This document shows positions 11,898 to 23,611 of a stretch of DNA of 64,000 bases, piece after piece. Location: NCBI GenBank assembly GCA_000497125.2, contig CM035320.1:1013197-1077196 (forward strand), in the 5' to 3' direction. Positions within the stretch are counted from its first letter, which is position 1, and every line of letters starts with the position of its first letter. The position numbers and the translations under genes are program-made. The notes under the pieces are model-generated. The model saw only the letters and a list, made by a program, of their open reading frames with translations, was not told where the DNA came from and ran no database searches. Source of the DNA: Spironucleus salmonicida (lineage: Eukaryota > Fornicata > Diplomonadida > Hexamitidae).

Positions 11898-13343
11898 ATG
11901 CAGATCTCACTCTCGTTCCAGGGCGGAGGTGCCTTTCAGTACCTCCTGCAGACCACGGTCGATGGCGTACTATACAAGACGCCACTTCGCAGGGAGTCAT
12001 CATAATCTTCGGAGCTGCTTCCGCACACACCCACGTTCCAGCTTCTCTGCCAGGCCCCGGGCCGCCCGATCCAGGTGCACGTCTTAGACTCCAGATCGGG
12101 GCAGATCTAGATTCAGGGGGTCTCCCTGCGCTACACCGTCGACTCCACGTAGAAGCTTCGCTACGCTGCTTTCGAGGTTTCCACCCTTCAGCGAGTATTT
12201 CCTGAGCGCGCGGTCGTCCACTTCTCGTAGTACTCAGCGGATGCTGGTAGGCATGTGGTTGTCCCACAAGGTGACTTTTCGGTAACTTGGATTATGTAGA
12301 CGCCCGTAGGACAAATTGAGACGGCCAGACTGCACGTGGGTGGAGGCCCTTTCAGCTATTTCCAGATTGAGCACGGAGTTCCAGAGTTATCAGCCAGTCA
12401 GTAACTATTTTTGATACTACTGCAACAAAAACTTAGCCCCAAACAGACAAAACTTGCTGCGGCGCTCCTGCCGCTATTTCGGATGGATACTCTAGGCACG
12501 GATAAGCAGTTTTAGAAGCTGGCCAAAATCTCGAAGGGACCACCTCTAAGCCTTTCAGCCGTCTTACTACGTGTATTTTGTGGTAGTCCTGGGGAGCTCC
12601 GGACTCCATCAACTTCCCTATTTCTGCTATCCGAGGAGCGGTTAACGGTGGACTAGCTTCGCCCGGTAAAGGTCAATGCATCCTCTTATCGAGTATCCCC
12701 GCAGACTTTCTCGCTGCTCGGCGCGTCCTATGGCGCCACGGTCCCGTAGACCGATTTCTTTGTGCATGCAATCGACTTTTCAGATGAGGCACCAGTGGAC
12801 ATCCAGCTCTTCCGAGATCTCCTCCGCCTAAACGACGGCAAGACCTCGATCGGTATGGGCTTCCAGACTTTGGAAGTGTTTGTGGAAGGATCGTACGCGG
12901 CTCCTGCTGGGTCTCCTTGTATATACCAGCAGGTGGTTCGGAAACGCATCACATTCCAGTAGTAGACCCAGACGCATGCAGAAGTCCTGGTATGTAGTTA
13001 AAATAGGCTTGTGCAAGCGTAGGCCGACTGGACGGAGGGATTTTCGGAGGATTCATCTGAAATACAAACACCAATGATAGAGGCCCCTAAGGCTCAAAAA
13101 CCTGAAGCTACGCCACGGCACGTTCACAACAGCACACCCGGTAAAGCAACTGCACTGAAGTCCTCATTTTAGGACCGGACGACGGCTACCAAGCTGCAGA
13201 CCTTCCCGAAACGAGCCAACTCACAAATGCAGATCCCATAGGTTCTAGCTATGCCGGGACCAGACACAGCTGCTGCCAAAATCGCGAAGCAAATTAACGA
13301 GGCAAAGCGACGCGTGAAGGCGCTGGGCTTTTAGCGGAAGTGA
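11898..13343 (+). CDS. Unknown 481-aa protein with basic C-terminus
   Basis: Open from ATG 11898, just after an in-frame TGA at 11880, to TGA 13341-13343, with many TAG/TAA as Gln. The N-terminus (MQISLSFQGGGAFQYLL) is not a signal peptide. The middle is globular (FFVHAIDFSDEAPVDIQLF); residues from about 370 are low-complexity, rich in Gln, Thr, Lys and Pro. The end is a basic helix (AKQINEAKRRVKALG). No membrane segment is seen. A shorter overlapping frame from 11789 starts plausibly but stops at 12203 and is probably a shadow. A cytoskeletal or basal-body role would fit the composition but is a guess. Confidence 0.75.
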
Positions 13344-13544
13344 GTGGATTTTCGCGGCATGTGTTAGGTGCGAATTTTACTTAGAGTTTTCTGCAGCAGT
13401 CTAGACTTGGAGGTCAGTGCGCAGAGGGAAATCGCAAAATTTTGCGTATTCGTAAGGAGTAATTTTCTGGTGATATAATGCTAGCAATGCAGCAAATCGC
13501 TTGAAACAGGGCATTTCCAGCGTAATACGAAAGAAAAACAAGGC

Positions 13545-13679
13545 TCACTTTGCGTTGGGGCAGATTACAGTTCCGTCTTCGTAGGTGATGCACTTATCGG
13601 CGTTGACGTCAGTTTTAGTTTTTTATGGGCAGATTACTGTACCATCCTCGTATTGCATGCATTTTTTGTCAGCGTCCAT
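13545..13679 (-). CDS. 44-aa protein with two Cys-containing repeats
   Basis: A complete tiny gene, ATG at 13677-13679 and TGA at 13545-13547. The protein is two imperfect copies of ADK(K)C..YEDGTVICP, each with two Cys nine or so residues apart, joined by a Lys/Thr linker. One in-frame TAA (Gln) lies in the linker. The repeat on the protein level is hard to obtain by chance, so I think it is real. It converges with the gene ending at 13343. Function unknown; a small metal- or disulfide-binding peptide is possible. Confidence 0.65.
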
Positions 13680-14225
13680 TTAGTGTGAAAGGAAAGTATA
13701 CAATTTAGATTGACACAGGTTTTAAAAATCCTGCAAATACTAATAATATATACTGATAATTGGAAAAATATTGTAAACTTAATATATAAATAATTAAAAA
13801 TATATAATAATATTATCTCTATCAAAAATTATACATTTCTATTTTTGCTATAAAAGATTGTGGAAATAGCCTAATTTAGTGAAATGGATTTAATAATATA
13901 AAGAGCTATAATGAGGAGAGATATTTAATAATATTATAAAGTGCTGAATATTTCCGATATGTAAGTGAATTCACCTTCATTCATAATATTCTCTAATAGT
14001 GGAGTTATAGACTGTAAATACTTTGATTCCTAATAATAATTTATTATTTTTAACAAATTTAAAGCAACTTGTGTACGAATACAGCTTAAGCTTCCAAGAT
14101 AAATAAGATGAAAAATTAAATAATCATAAGTTCTTATGACAATATTAACTTTGTAATCAGTTAATAAAATTAAATCTGTTTACAATATTTAATAAATCTA
14201 TGAACTATTGTTTTCTATTTAACCT
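13680..14225. other. AT-rich intergenic
   Basis: Very AT-rich; nothing recognised apart from the flanking gene ends. Confidence 0.5.
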
Positions 14226-15522
14226 TCAGCAGTATTAGGAAAAACTACAAATATCTTCTAATACTAAATAAATAACCTCCTGATTAAGTATCATTGTAGA
14301 CAAATTTCCTAAATTGTCACTATAAATCCATTATTTTGACATTAATTCATTTATTATATCTTAATACTAGCTAAAATCACTATTTTCCAACCAAGCAAGC
14401 TTAACCCCCTTCGAATCCAACTAATTATAAAAATTTTATATTATATTTAATAAATAATAATACTATTATTCACTTTTTCCATCAGAAAAATGAAACTCAG
14501 CCCGCAGCAAATCTAGCATATATCCGCCATGATGCACCCTCCACAATCTCAAATTATTACCAAAATAGCTAAAATTTAACCATAGCCGCCGTTTTAGCCC
14601 CTCAATAACCCTCCTCTGTGCATGCAGCTGACCGAAAAGTTGTGGATCGCGCAGAAAAACGATGAAATTGGCCTCAAAAAGCCTCCACAAAAAACGAAAG
14701 TTGTCACTCCCATTGGCCTTCTGGAGCTCGAACTCAAGCAGCTCAAAAACGACATTTTGTACGCCAATTCTGAGCCTTAAAAGCTCCAAAAATTGAGCAG
14801 AAAACTCGACGTTTTGCAGCGTAAAATCAGTGAAAAATAGTGAGTCAGGAAGCCCGTTCCAGCTGCTTTCTGAGGCCCGAAATTGTGTCGTTCAGCGCCT
14901 CGCGATCCAGCGAGTCTTCGTGATGCTTCGTTTCGAGGAAATCGCAGTACTGGGTGACGCTTTAGCAGGCCTGGAGTTTGGCCTAGAGCTAGTTTATGAG
15001 GAGCCGGTTTTGGCCGTTTTCGAGTGTCAGGCATCTGATTTGTTGCGTTTGGATCAGGTGGGTTGGGGGATGCTCAAATTTGGCGATTAGGGCCTGCTGG
15101 GCGAGCAAGTTTTGACAGTTGTAAAGCTGGGCGGCTAGATTCGTGATAGCTTGGTTTTTTCTGTCAACTTCTACAAAATTATCTAACTGGAACAGCTTTA
15201 TGCGCTACTTTAACTGCTGGAGCTCATTTTAGAGTTTTTCGCATTTCGTTGAATAGAAGTAGTAATTTTTCCCTAAAACGTAAGCGTTAAATCTCAGAAG
15301 TTCGTTCTCCTCAAACGTTTCGATGGATATCTCTTTTTAGGATTGCAGATCAATTAACTATGCTTATAGCTATCTAATTATAATCATATAATTGGTATCA
15401 ATAAAATCTTATTTTAACTTATCAGAATGCATTTATGCTACTGCTGTGTTCAATTTTTAATTTGTTTCACCAAGATCTTACTTTAGTAGAGAAATTTTTT
15501 AATAATTTTAAAAATCAGCCAT
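14226..15522 (-). CDS. Coiled-coil protein interrupted by a frameshift
   Basis: The first part (ATG 15520-15522, MADFQNYQKISLLKQDLG) is a Gln/Leu/Lys-rich coiled coil of 225 aa. It ends at TGA 14845-14847 after LRKQLERAS. A second frame, open from about 14890 to TGA 14226-14228, continues with coding character (FTLQNVEFSAQFLELL, QLFGQLHAQRRVIEGLKRR) but has no early ATG of its own. The two overlap by about 40 bp, so I read one gene of roughly 430 aa broken by a one-base shift, from a real mutation, a sequencing error or an unseen intron. The 3' half is Phe/Leu-rich, then AT-rich. Probably cytoskeletal; no family recognised. Confidence 0.6.
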
Positions 15523-15752
15523 TGGTAGTTTATTTTTGATATATCTGTAACTATTGTTTTTAACAGGCATTATAAAATAATCTTTCGTGATGGTAAATAA
15601 TAATTTTGCTAATTTTATCGTGAATTGACATTTTTTAATTAATGAATAATTATTTATATTATAATAAGTTATATTTTAAAATACGATTTTCAACGTAAGG
15701 TTTTTAATAATTAAATCAATAATATATATTGTGCATAATTTAAGTATTTAAA

Positions 15753-16340
15753 ATGATATTCCTCATAACAGTATAACAAAGAAATATTCCGATACCAGCT
15801 ACTCCTGGTAATATTAATAACCTTACATTTGCGGAGCTAAAAGCTAAGCTCCCATCAGCCTCACCTTTTAATCCAAAAATTCTATCTCCTGAAATTCGTC
15901 AAAAGATCCCAAAGAAATATTTAGACGATCCTATTAAATATAGAAATGAATTGAATAATATTAGAATAGATTAGTTGGGGGAAACCGTAGGTTAGTCTTA
16001 AGATTAACTACGATTTTCTAATTCTTCTGACCCTATGGTTCGTCTGAACCCTCAAATTCGCTCTCTCTGCAAATTTTCTGAAATTGAGGGAGTATGTGAA
16101 GTTAAGGAGATAATAGAGGATCCAGAACATGCAAGCTTATGCATATTGACATTTTAATTTGGGGGAGAATAGTATTTTCTGAAACATCGTTATAGAAATC
16201 CTTTCCTAGCATGGGTATAATAAGAAAAGATAAAGATTGGTTCATCTGTTAATTGTATTAAATTAACTAAAATTGAAGGCTCAGATAGCTGCCTAGATAC
16301 TGAGTGGGAGTTTACCGAGGTTATCCATGCTGAAAAATGA
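15753..16340 (+). CDS. Unknown 195-aa protein
   Basis: ATG at 15753 directly after TTTAAA; TGA at 16338-16340; several TAA/TAG read as Gln. The N-terminal third is Pro/Ser-rich (IPIPATPGN, PSASPFNPKILSP) and likely flexible. The C-terminal ~90 residues look globular (EVKEIIEDPEHASLCILTF, then YFLKHRYRNPFLAWV and DTEWEFTEVIHAEK). No membrane segment or known motif. It is divergent from the coiled-coil gene at 15522 with a 230-bp AT-rich gap between starts. Confidence 0.75.
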
Positions 16341-16725
16341 GATTTTATCATTATTCACTATTTACAACTTTATAAAACAGCTCTGAGTAACAAAGAATAT
16401 TAGTTTAGTGTTCATATAGAATTTAACTTCATATTTCTAAATTTTTCTAAAACAGCTGAGAATCAAATAAATGTTCAATTTTTAAAATTTTGTTTATTGA
16501 GTAAATAATATAGAAATATAGGTAAATATAGTTAACAAAATATCTAGTATGGGTTTATAATTAAGGTAATTCTCAAATTAAATTATAAATAGATATTCCT
16601 TTACTTATCAGTAGTATCATTATAATTAATGCTGGTAAATTATCTCAGATATAATTTCTTGTAGAATACTTTTTAAACAATCTTATGAATTCTGAATATT
16701 AAGTTCATTCATATTAAGAAAACTA

Positions 16726-16797
16726 GGGAGTAACGAGAATTGAACTCGTGACCGATCACTTTGCAGGCGATTGCTCTACCACCTGAGCTATACTCCC
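16726..16797 (-). tRNA. tRNA-Cys (GCA)
   Basis: The reverse strand folds into a full cloverleaf: acceptor GGGAGTA/TACTCCC; D-arm GCTC/GAGC; anticodon stem ATCGC/GTGAT with loop CTGCAAA; T-arm ACGAG/CTCGT with loop TTCAATT. The anticodon GCA reads TGC/TGT. No intron; CCA is not encoded. It lies in AT-rich DNA; no suppressor tRNA-Gln is seen in the window. Confidence 0.95.
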
Positions 16798-17947
16798 GCA
16801 ATACCACATTAGGGATGACTAATATATGTTTATATAAAATTAAATCTAAGTTCTGATGAAAACAAACTTTTTAAATGTGAAAACGAATTTTTGTAAATAA
16901 AAATAAAATAATCTTGTATCACTTATAATATTAAATCTTTGGAAATATATATTATACCTAATTGCAGAGTATTTACTGCTTTATATAAAACGACATATAA
17001 ATTTATAATTAAAAAGAAGTTGAATAACTATAATTGTCATCATCACTGCTTTCTACTATCCACTAATAAAATAAAGTAGATTAAATACACCAAATATAAC
17101 TACAAATTATATTAGGAAACAACATTTCACAATATAAATTTCAATTTTCTTGCTTTTAATACGAATTTATTTATCATAAATCTGAGTCCTACTTTAAGCA
17201 ACTTATATATAACCTAGAAGTATAATAAATAATTTTATTATTTATGTAAAGTACTAACAAAGGTTACTATGAATTACCAATCATCAACACCTCTGCTTTG
17301 ATATTATATCGAATTTTAGTACACACGGTATTAATAGTCTTAATCTTTACTAACCTTACTATAAAGGAAGTATAATATACTTTATTATTTATTATTGAAA
17401 GTTATGGGTAATTTATAAACAAAATGCTAAAGCATCACTCTTTCATTAGAAAACTAAGCAAACAGTTCATAAAATAAAAAGAAAAAATATAACATATAAT
17501 ATATATATTTACATTATAGAAATATATAGTTGAAAACGATTAAATAGGGACAGAATAAGTTGTAAAATTTTTAATAATTATCTTTTCAATACAACAAAAT
17601 AAGTTTAAAATCAAACTTATATATTCATACAATTAATACCTCGAAATACTTCTTAGTTAACAAAGATTTTCAATAATAATCAATGGGAATCAATTTCTAT
17701 GATAAACCCTTAAAGTCTATATACATGGAGAATGTAGTTATCATCAATAAATAATATAACACATTAATATTCTTAACAAATAAGGAAATGAGATGTATTC
17801 TTTTAGTATAATTTGATAAAATTCAAATAATTTCTTAATTAAAATGAATAATGCTAGCAAAAAACCATGAGAGATGTGGATAAGTATCTGTTACGGATTA
17901 GAAAATTATCGTTCTAGAATCTATATCAGATACTGATCGGGAAAAAT
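16798..17947. other. AT-rich intergenic
   Basis: Low-complexity AT-rich DNA between the tRNA and the gene ending at 17948; no gene or structure recognised. Confidence 0.55.
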
Positions 17948-18241
17948 TCACTGTGTCATCGCCATCTCATAAACAGTATTATAAGCAAGCTAGGTGCTGC
18001 TAGGACCCAATTTCCTTAACATATTTGCACTAATATTACGTTCGGTCTAATTTAACTAAATTGAGTTTGCAAGAAGAGCCATAAAAAGAACACGAGATTT
18101 ACGAATAGTACTTTGTATAACCTTCTGAACACCACGTTCAGACAACAAAGGACAACACATGCTTACATATGCATCATCTATACGGCCGAGTTTAATAGAT
18201 CTAATAGCTAGTTCACGTTAGTCACAGAAGGTTAGAGTCAT
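17948..18241 (-). CDS. Small unknown protein, 97 aa
   Basis: ATG at 18239-18241 after AATTAAG, TGA at 17948-17950. The protein (MTLTFCDQRELAIRSIKLG...) is helical-looking, with balanced composition unlike the surrounding AT-rich DNA, and uses TAA/TAG as Gln four times. There is no signal peptide, membrane segment or known motif. The coding-like composition against an AT-rich background is the main support. Confidence 0.65.
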
Positions 18242-18799
18242 TCTTAATTTGTGTGGTTCAGTATAACTTATATTTTAGATAATAAAATTATGATTATATA
18301 AAATTCTGATTTGTGGTTTTAACGTAAATTATGAATTATAGTAATAAATATTGAGGTTTGAATTGTATTTTCTCAATAGAAATAATTAAAATTATCATTA
18401 TTATACTATTTAATTACTATTTATTTAGTTATTATTCTATACATTAGTAATACAATATCTGATTAACTTATAGTTGTGGTTTGTAACATCCGGGAATATA
18501 ATTTTTTCTTATGTCGATCTTTATAGTTATAACGTATAATTTTTTTTCAATATTATAATGTAAACGTTGTAAATAATAATACTAGCGTTAAATTTATTAT
18601 ATATTCATGACGTTTATGTTTCTGCTTATGTAATTACTATACAATTTTATCTACTTGAATTATTACATAGATATTATATTCCATATACACAACCTTCATT
18701 CTAAACAACCAAAAATACATCCACATCTCCCTCGCTAAAAAGCCCATTCTATTAAACACATACTATGAAAAATATGGCCACAAATTAATCGCGTAAGTA

Positions 18800-19192
18800 A
18801 TGAATTTTCAACAGATTCACAAAGACATATATGGCATGAAATATGTGTTTAAATTGAGAAAACTGTGGGACATCTATCTATTTCTTTAACTGTAAATCCA
18901 TAAAAAATTAGTGATTCGGGGTTCATAAAAACAGTCATATTATTGTCTTGATTTTTAACAAAAAATTATTACTAAATAAGTCCTTTAGAGATTTCTAAGC
19001 CTTCTGTTTCTTCATATTTTACAACCTTTATAATTTTAAAATCAAAAGAAAAAAAGAATTGAAAAATGTTATTTGTTATTGTATAATTAAGAAATACAAA
19101 CTTAAAATGTGTTTAAAATAGTTAGTTTTACTAAAATGGTACAGGATATTGAAAAAATTGGCGGACTGGATTAAACGTCATTTTTTGAATGA
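18800..19192 (+). CDS. AT-rich open frame, doubtful
   Basis: A 130-codon frame from the first ATG to TGA 19190-19192. The frame is open back to about 18656 without an ATG, and the upstream part looks more protein-like (ISLAKKPILLNTYYEKYGHK) than the downstream Gln/Lys-rich part. It could be a short gene with an unrecognised start, or a remnant. Confidence 0.25.
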
Positions 19193-19311
19193 GATCAATA
19201 TTATTTAATAATTTAACATCAATATATTATAAGTAAATTATTCAACTAATAAATGATAACATAAATATTTTTGGAAATATAACTTAATCTCAAGCAATTC
19301 TCACTTCAATC

Positions 19312-19815
19312 TCAGCTGAAAGCAGAGGTACTTCTTAAGATAGCAATAAAATCTTCTTCATCAATTTCACCATCTCCATCTCTATCAAATTCTTAAATCA
19401 TGCTCATGAGCTCTTCATCTGAAATATTCTCGCCTAAATCCTTGGCCACTCTTCTCAAATTCTTTAAACTGATCTTACCAGTATTATCATCATCGAATAA
19501 TCTGAAAGCCTTTAAGATTTCTTCTGTAGGATCACGATTAGAAATTTTTTCAACCATGACTTCTTCAAAAGCTTCAAATGAAATTTCCCCAGTGTTGTCC
19601 TTGTCATATTCTTGCATTATTTTTTAGACCTCTTCTTTCTTGACGTCAAAACCTAAAGCACGCATAGCAACTTTCAGTTCATGGAAATCAATACGGCCAG
19701 AACGATCAGAATCGAAGAGCTCAAAAGCTTCACGAATTTCATGAGTCATTTCTTCAGTAATCTTAGGTTTTTAGAGCTTGCGCTGACGAGTAGGCTAAAG
19801 AGAAGTTCTCTGCAT
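19312..19815 (-). CDS. Centrin (caltractin)
   Basis: 167 aa, the usual centrin length; ATG at 19813-19815, TGA at 19312-19314. A short basic N-terminus (QRTSLQPTRQRKLQKP) precedes four EF-hands with 12-residue loops: [36 protein letters not shown] and [12 protein letters not shown]. All four keep Asp at position 1 and an acidic residue at 12 except loops 2 and 3 (Ala, Asn), so loops 1 and 4 are the best calcium sites. Centrins bind calcium at basal bodies and in contractile fibres. This agrees with the IFT140 and SF-assemblin genes nearby. Calmodulin is less likely given the basic N-terminal extension and sequence between hands. Confidence 0.95.
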
Positions 19816-20149
19816 TTTAACTTATGGAAGGGAAATTTTGGTCTATCTAAATTTATGCATATTAAATTATATAATAATTATATATTAAATTATGTTTTAG
19901 AAAACTTAAGATTTAACATTTATTAACTGTCATAGCTAACTTAAACTGCATTAAGATAAAACTTAATTTTATTCAGGTAGTAATTAGGATCAAACTCTAT
20001 ATTTAAACTAAGATATATTATATAATATTAAACATAGATTGCATTTTATTAATTTAAGTATAAAAACATCAGTCAGTAATTATTAAACACTTAGTATTGT
20101 ATGTTATTAGTAATTTAAGAACATTAACTCAAATCTCACACTTTTAGTG
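19816..20149. other. AT-rich intergenic
   Basis: AT-rich, nothing recognised; holds the upstream region of centrin. Confidence 0.5.
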
Positions 20150-20461
20150 TCATTATTAATCATATTCCTCCCAAATACTAGTTTCTGCTTCAACAGTAAT
20201 AGAATTATGTGACTCTTAGAGTATGAGAAATTAATCTAATGACTAAATTTTGTTTATATTTAAAGCTTGATTGTCGCTAAAATTTTTTTGCGATGGGAAT
20301 GCATTCATTTCAATCTCATCACAATATTAGTTCATTTTTTATGGCATTGACATTACTTAATGGAATTCACATTGCACTAATTATTTTTAGCTATGTATCT
20401 TTACTAAAACCTCTATGTCTTCATCGGCCTACTCTGTAATTTTAGATACCCGACCACCCAT
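20150..20461 (-). CDS. Small protein with N-terminal myristoylation-like motif
   Basis: 103 aa; ATG at 20459-20461 directly after CTAAAA; TGA at 20150-20152; about ten in-frame TAA/TAG. The N-terminus MGGRVSK has Gly2 and Ser6, the pattern recognised by N-myristoyltransferases, with Arg4 and Lys7 adding charge for membrane binding. The rest is hydrophilic and acidic (EQADEDIEVLVKIHS) and ends in DQQ. No known domain. It probably sits on the cytosolic face of a membrane or flagellum, which is inference from the motif only. Confidence 0.65.
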
Positions 20462-20774
20462 TTTTAGTAGGATATAGTTTATATACTTTTTAATTAATTA
20501 TATGCTCCATTCAGTTTTTTGTAATAATCAAATATAAAATAATAGACTAATATTGTTTAATGATAATACTATATAAATATGTTATATATATACTTAAAAT
20601 TTATTATATAATTATTATTTAATTCATTTTATAATTATAAATTTTTAGGCTTTACAATTTTAGTTTGAAAAATCTTTATTTAATTAAAAAATAAATTATT
20701 AAAACAAAAAATATTTTATTATTAACTCTTATTATCATAACTACACTTCACTAGAGATAAACAAATAAGAACAA

Positions 20775-22613
20775 TCATTTCACCATGTTTACAATCTTCT
20801 GAATTTGCTCAATACTGAAGCCTTAACCGTTCCCCTTAAGTTGACTTATTTGCTCCTTCAGTTTCATTAACTTCTTCTGCATCTCTTCCATGTCTTCGTT
20901 ATCCGCCTATTAAGCTTCTTTGTTAATCTTTTCGCACGAGTAGTAAATAGCCTCAATAATTTTTTCAATGCTCATAACATGCATAACGTACCCTAGAAGA
21001 TCCTATTTCGTTTATACTAGGCTCGGTATTGCGACTTTTGCAGATTCGCTAAAGATTTGGCGGAAAGTGTCATCTAGCTAAATTGGTGAGGAATTCTGCA
21101 ACATAAAATTAGACTTTGTGGCTTTCGCTAGTACTTATTCAAGACGCTTTATTTCGCGATCATTTATTCTGATTGTTTCAGAATAATCAACTTGACACTG
21201 CACAGACGGCGCGTGAATTGGCAATATTGGTGATGCTGAACGAAGCATATCCGGAGACTACTAAATAGGTGACAACATCCTTTACTGAGGTTTTTATGGC
21301 TCGATATATTGGGGTGGATTTTACAAGTGGAGTATCTGGTAGCGTATTTGCTTTACTAACGGCGGAGGAGGCGGAAGAACGGTAAGTTACATACCTGGTT
21401 AAATTATAGGAGAAGGAATACTCCTAACTGGAATAACCTCTTCCACTACTTTCTAAACGGGGCTTTAGGCTGCAGGGGCAGGTTCCGGAACAGATTCCTC
21501 TGCTATAGGATTCTCCTACTCTGGCTTTTACAAATGGCTTAATTTGATAATTCCGCATTTGGTTTCTAAACTTAATGGCTATCCCGCTGAAGATTTAAAT
21601 AAGGCTGACATTTACGTAGTCGATATATTGTCTGTAGATATTTATTTTAATGAAACTGGGTCATATTAAACTAAGTCCCAGTTATTTTTCCAACTATCAT
21701 CGTTCAGATTGTAAAAGCTTGGCTTACCTCCTGCTGACAGGCACATTTGATTCTAAATAACTAGGATTCCAGAGCCTTCATAACTACACAAAATATTTTT
21801 ATCTTCTGTTAAAATATCTTCTATATTTTAAACTTCGCATAATACTGAACTGAGATAGGACCCCATAATAGACTCTTTGATGGTTGCAAATTTTGATAAT
21901 TAAGGATAGATTTTTTCGTTTAATGTAGATGCATCGTTTGTAAGATTTACATTTGTCATGAACGGAATTACTAAATCAGAATTTTTCCCTTAATTGATAG
22001 AGTTAACAAGTCCAGATAATACTTTTGTCTTGTCGATGGCTATCTTATTAGTTGGCTAAAATATATTAAGCCCAGAACTGATTTTCTTGGTAAAAAGCAG
22101 CGTATCCAAATTCATTCCATATCCTTAAATGTACCCAAAAATACTTATCAACTTGGGTTTCTCTTAAAAATAAATTTTGAACCGGTCCATGTTCGGATCA
22201 AGCTAGATCATCGAGTATGTCTCCTCAGCCGATTAAACTCTGAGACCATTTTCATGGAATATCTTACTAATGTGGATGAATGTGCTAAAAATTTCAACTG
22301 AAAACTTAGGACTCGATATCTCCCCAATTTCTAAAGTGAAATTTCCGCTTATATCGTTAGCTATGAAATCATGAACTCCGGGTGAAATTTTTCTGCTAAG
22401 AACAGACATCAATTTACCATCAACTGTCTAGGAAAATGTTATATCTTATGCCTCAAATCCATCTGGAATTAAAAATTATAATTAAGGCTCAAGTTTCTTC
22501 ATAGTTCTTGTGAATGTATGGTTTTCTCTGCGGAAGAAAATATCAATTTGGATACTTAAGTTAGCTTTAAGCATTGATTCCAGCTTCTGGATCGTGAAGA
22601 CGACTGAGCGCAT
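20775..22613 (-). CDS. Proline-rich, coiled-coil adaptor-like protein, unknown
   Basis: 612 aa; ATG at 22611-22613; TGA at 20775-20777; more than 25 in-frame TAA/TAG. Residues 1 to about 370 look globular with beta-rich segments (VVFTIQKLESMLKANLSIQ, ISGNFTLEIGEISS). Residues about 370-480 are Pro/Gln-rich with a PPPPP run. The C-terminus has a charged coiled coil (MEEMQKKLMKLKEQISQL). No membrane segment. The order globular, polyproline, coiled coil resembles scaffold or actin/trafficking adaptors, but no family is recognised. It lies in a minus-strand run with small coiled-coil genes upstream. Confidence 0.8.
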
Positions 22614-22783
22614 AATGAAAAAATAATTTCTAGTATATAATATTATATATGTGAATACTTATATTTACTGACTCTTTAAAAATGCAATTATGCAATGTTA
22701 GTTAGATTTGCGATTAGTAAAATAGTTGAAGATATATTAAGAATTGGAGTAATGTAGTACCGTATTTATAAATATGGCATCAG

Positions 22784-23089
22784 TCATTCGAAAACTTACG
22801 CGAGGACTCCACGAAGGTTTAAATTTTCTCTTTCAAGCTTTAGTATTCGTTCTTCCTATGTATCAATGATAGCTTTCATTTCATTTAATTAAAGATGCAA
22901 CGCGTCTTCGGCTCTGGCTACAATATCAGCAGAAGTTGCAATAATAGGCTTACCATTATGTGCCTAAATACACTGTATTAACCTCATTTCTAGATCTGTC
23001 GCCTAGGCTGTTTAGAGGCTTTCAAAGCTAAGTTCAGATTTAAAAAAGGCAGCTGAGAGATCTTGAAGATAAGCTTCAACGTTTTGCAT
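22784..23089 (-). CDS. Small coiled-coil protein, 101 aa
   Basis: ATG at 23087-23089 after CCTTAAA; TGA at 22784-22786. Predominantly helical: MQNVEAYLQDLSAAFF, then a middle segment (AHNGKPIIATSADIV) and a C-terminal heptad region (EERILKLERENLNLRGVL). Five TAA/TAG codons as Gln. Its ATG is about 50 bp from the stop of the next gene upstream. Function unknown; possibly a cytoskeletal or tethering subunit. Confidence 0.75.
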
Positions 23090-23138
23090 TTTAAGGGGTA
23101 GTTGGAGTGGTATTAGATACTAATGCGAAGCAGGAAAC

Positions 23139-23498
23139 TCATGTCATAAGGGATGGTTTTCTATTATTTTATATACTAGACTTAAGCATCTCGACCTCTT
23201 TACACTCCCGAATCATAACCAACTCGGTATGTAACTTGCCTACTTCCCCAAGAGACATATCGAATGCTATGAAGACATCAGCTAGTTAGGCCTTTGCCTT
23301 CTTGAGCTACTTCGCCAACATCCTTGAATAACGCAGTATTAGGTTAACCTCTTATATCTTATCTATAGTGCAGGACTATTATAAGAAGATTTTTTGCTTT
23401 AGTGTCTCATTTTCCTACTCTATAGAATTCAGCTACATTAGCATCTTTCTACGATACTCAGAATGCACTTTTTATAAAAAATCAAATTTGGTATCCAT
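23139..23498 (-). CDS. Small coiled-coil protein, 119 aa
   Basis: ATG at 23496-23498 after CTATAAAA; TGA at 23139-23141. Strongly helical with heptads (LQKVHSEYRRKMLMQLNSIEQ, MLAKQLKKAKAQLADVFIAF) and a basic end. Seven or so TAA/TAG as Gln. No motif or membrane segment. It lies 49 bp upstream of the next minus-strand gene, which suggests a tightly packed cluster. Confidence 0.75.
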
Positions 23499-23611
23499 TT
23501 TTATAGTAAAAGAAAGATGGAAAAATAAATATAAAAAGATGCATCGGGGGGCTACGCAGGATGCCTAACCCTCCAGACGACGTCCTTCCTCAGGTGATGC
23601 AGTATTTAATA

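Noticed and set aside
11777-12205. 142-codon plus frame overlapping the start of the gene at 11898
   Set aside because: It stops at TGA 12203 while the other frame stays open to 13343 with consistent protein character.
18800-19192. Considered as a ribosomal or dynein light-chain gene
   Set aside because: No matching motif and the C-terminal half is low-complexity; kept only as a doubtful frame.
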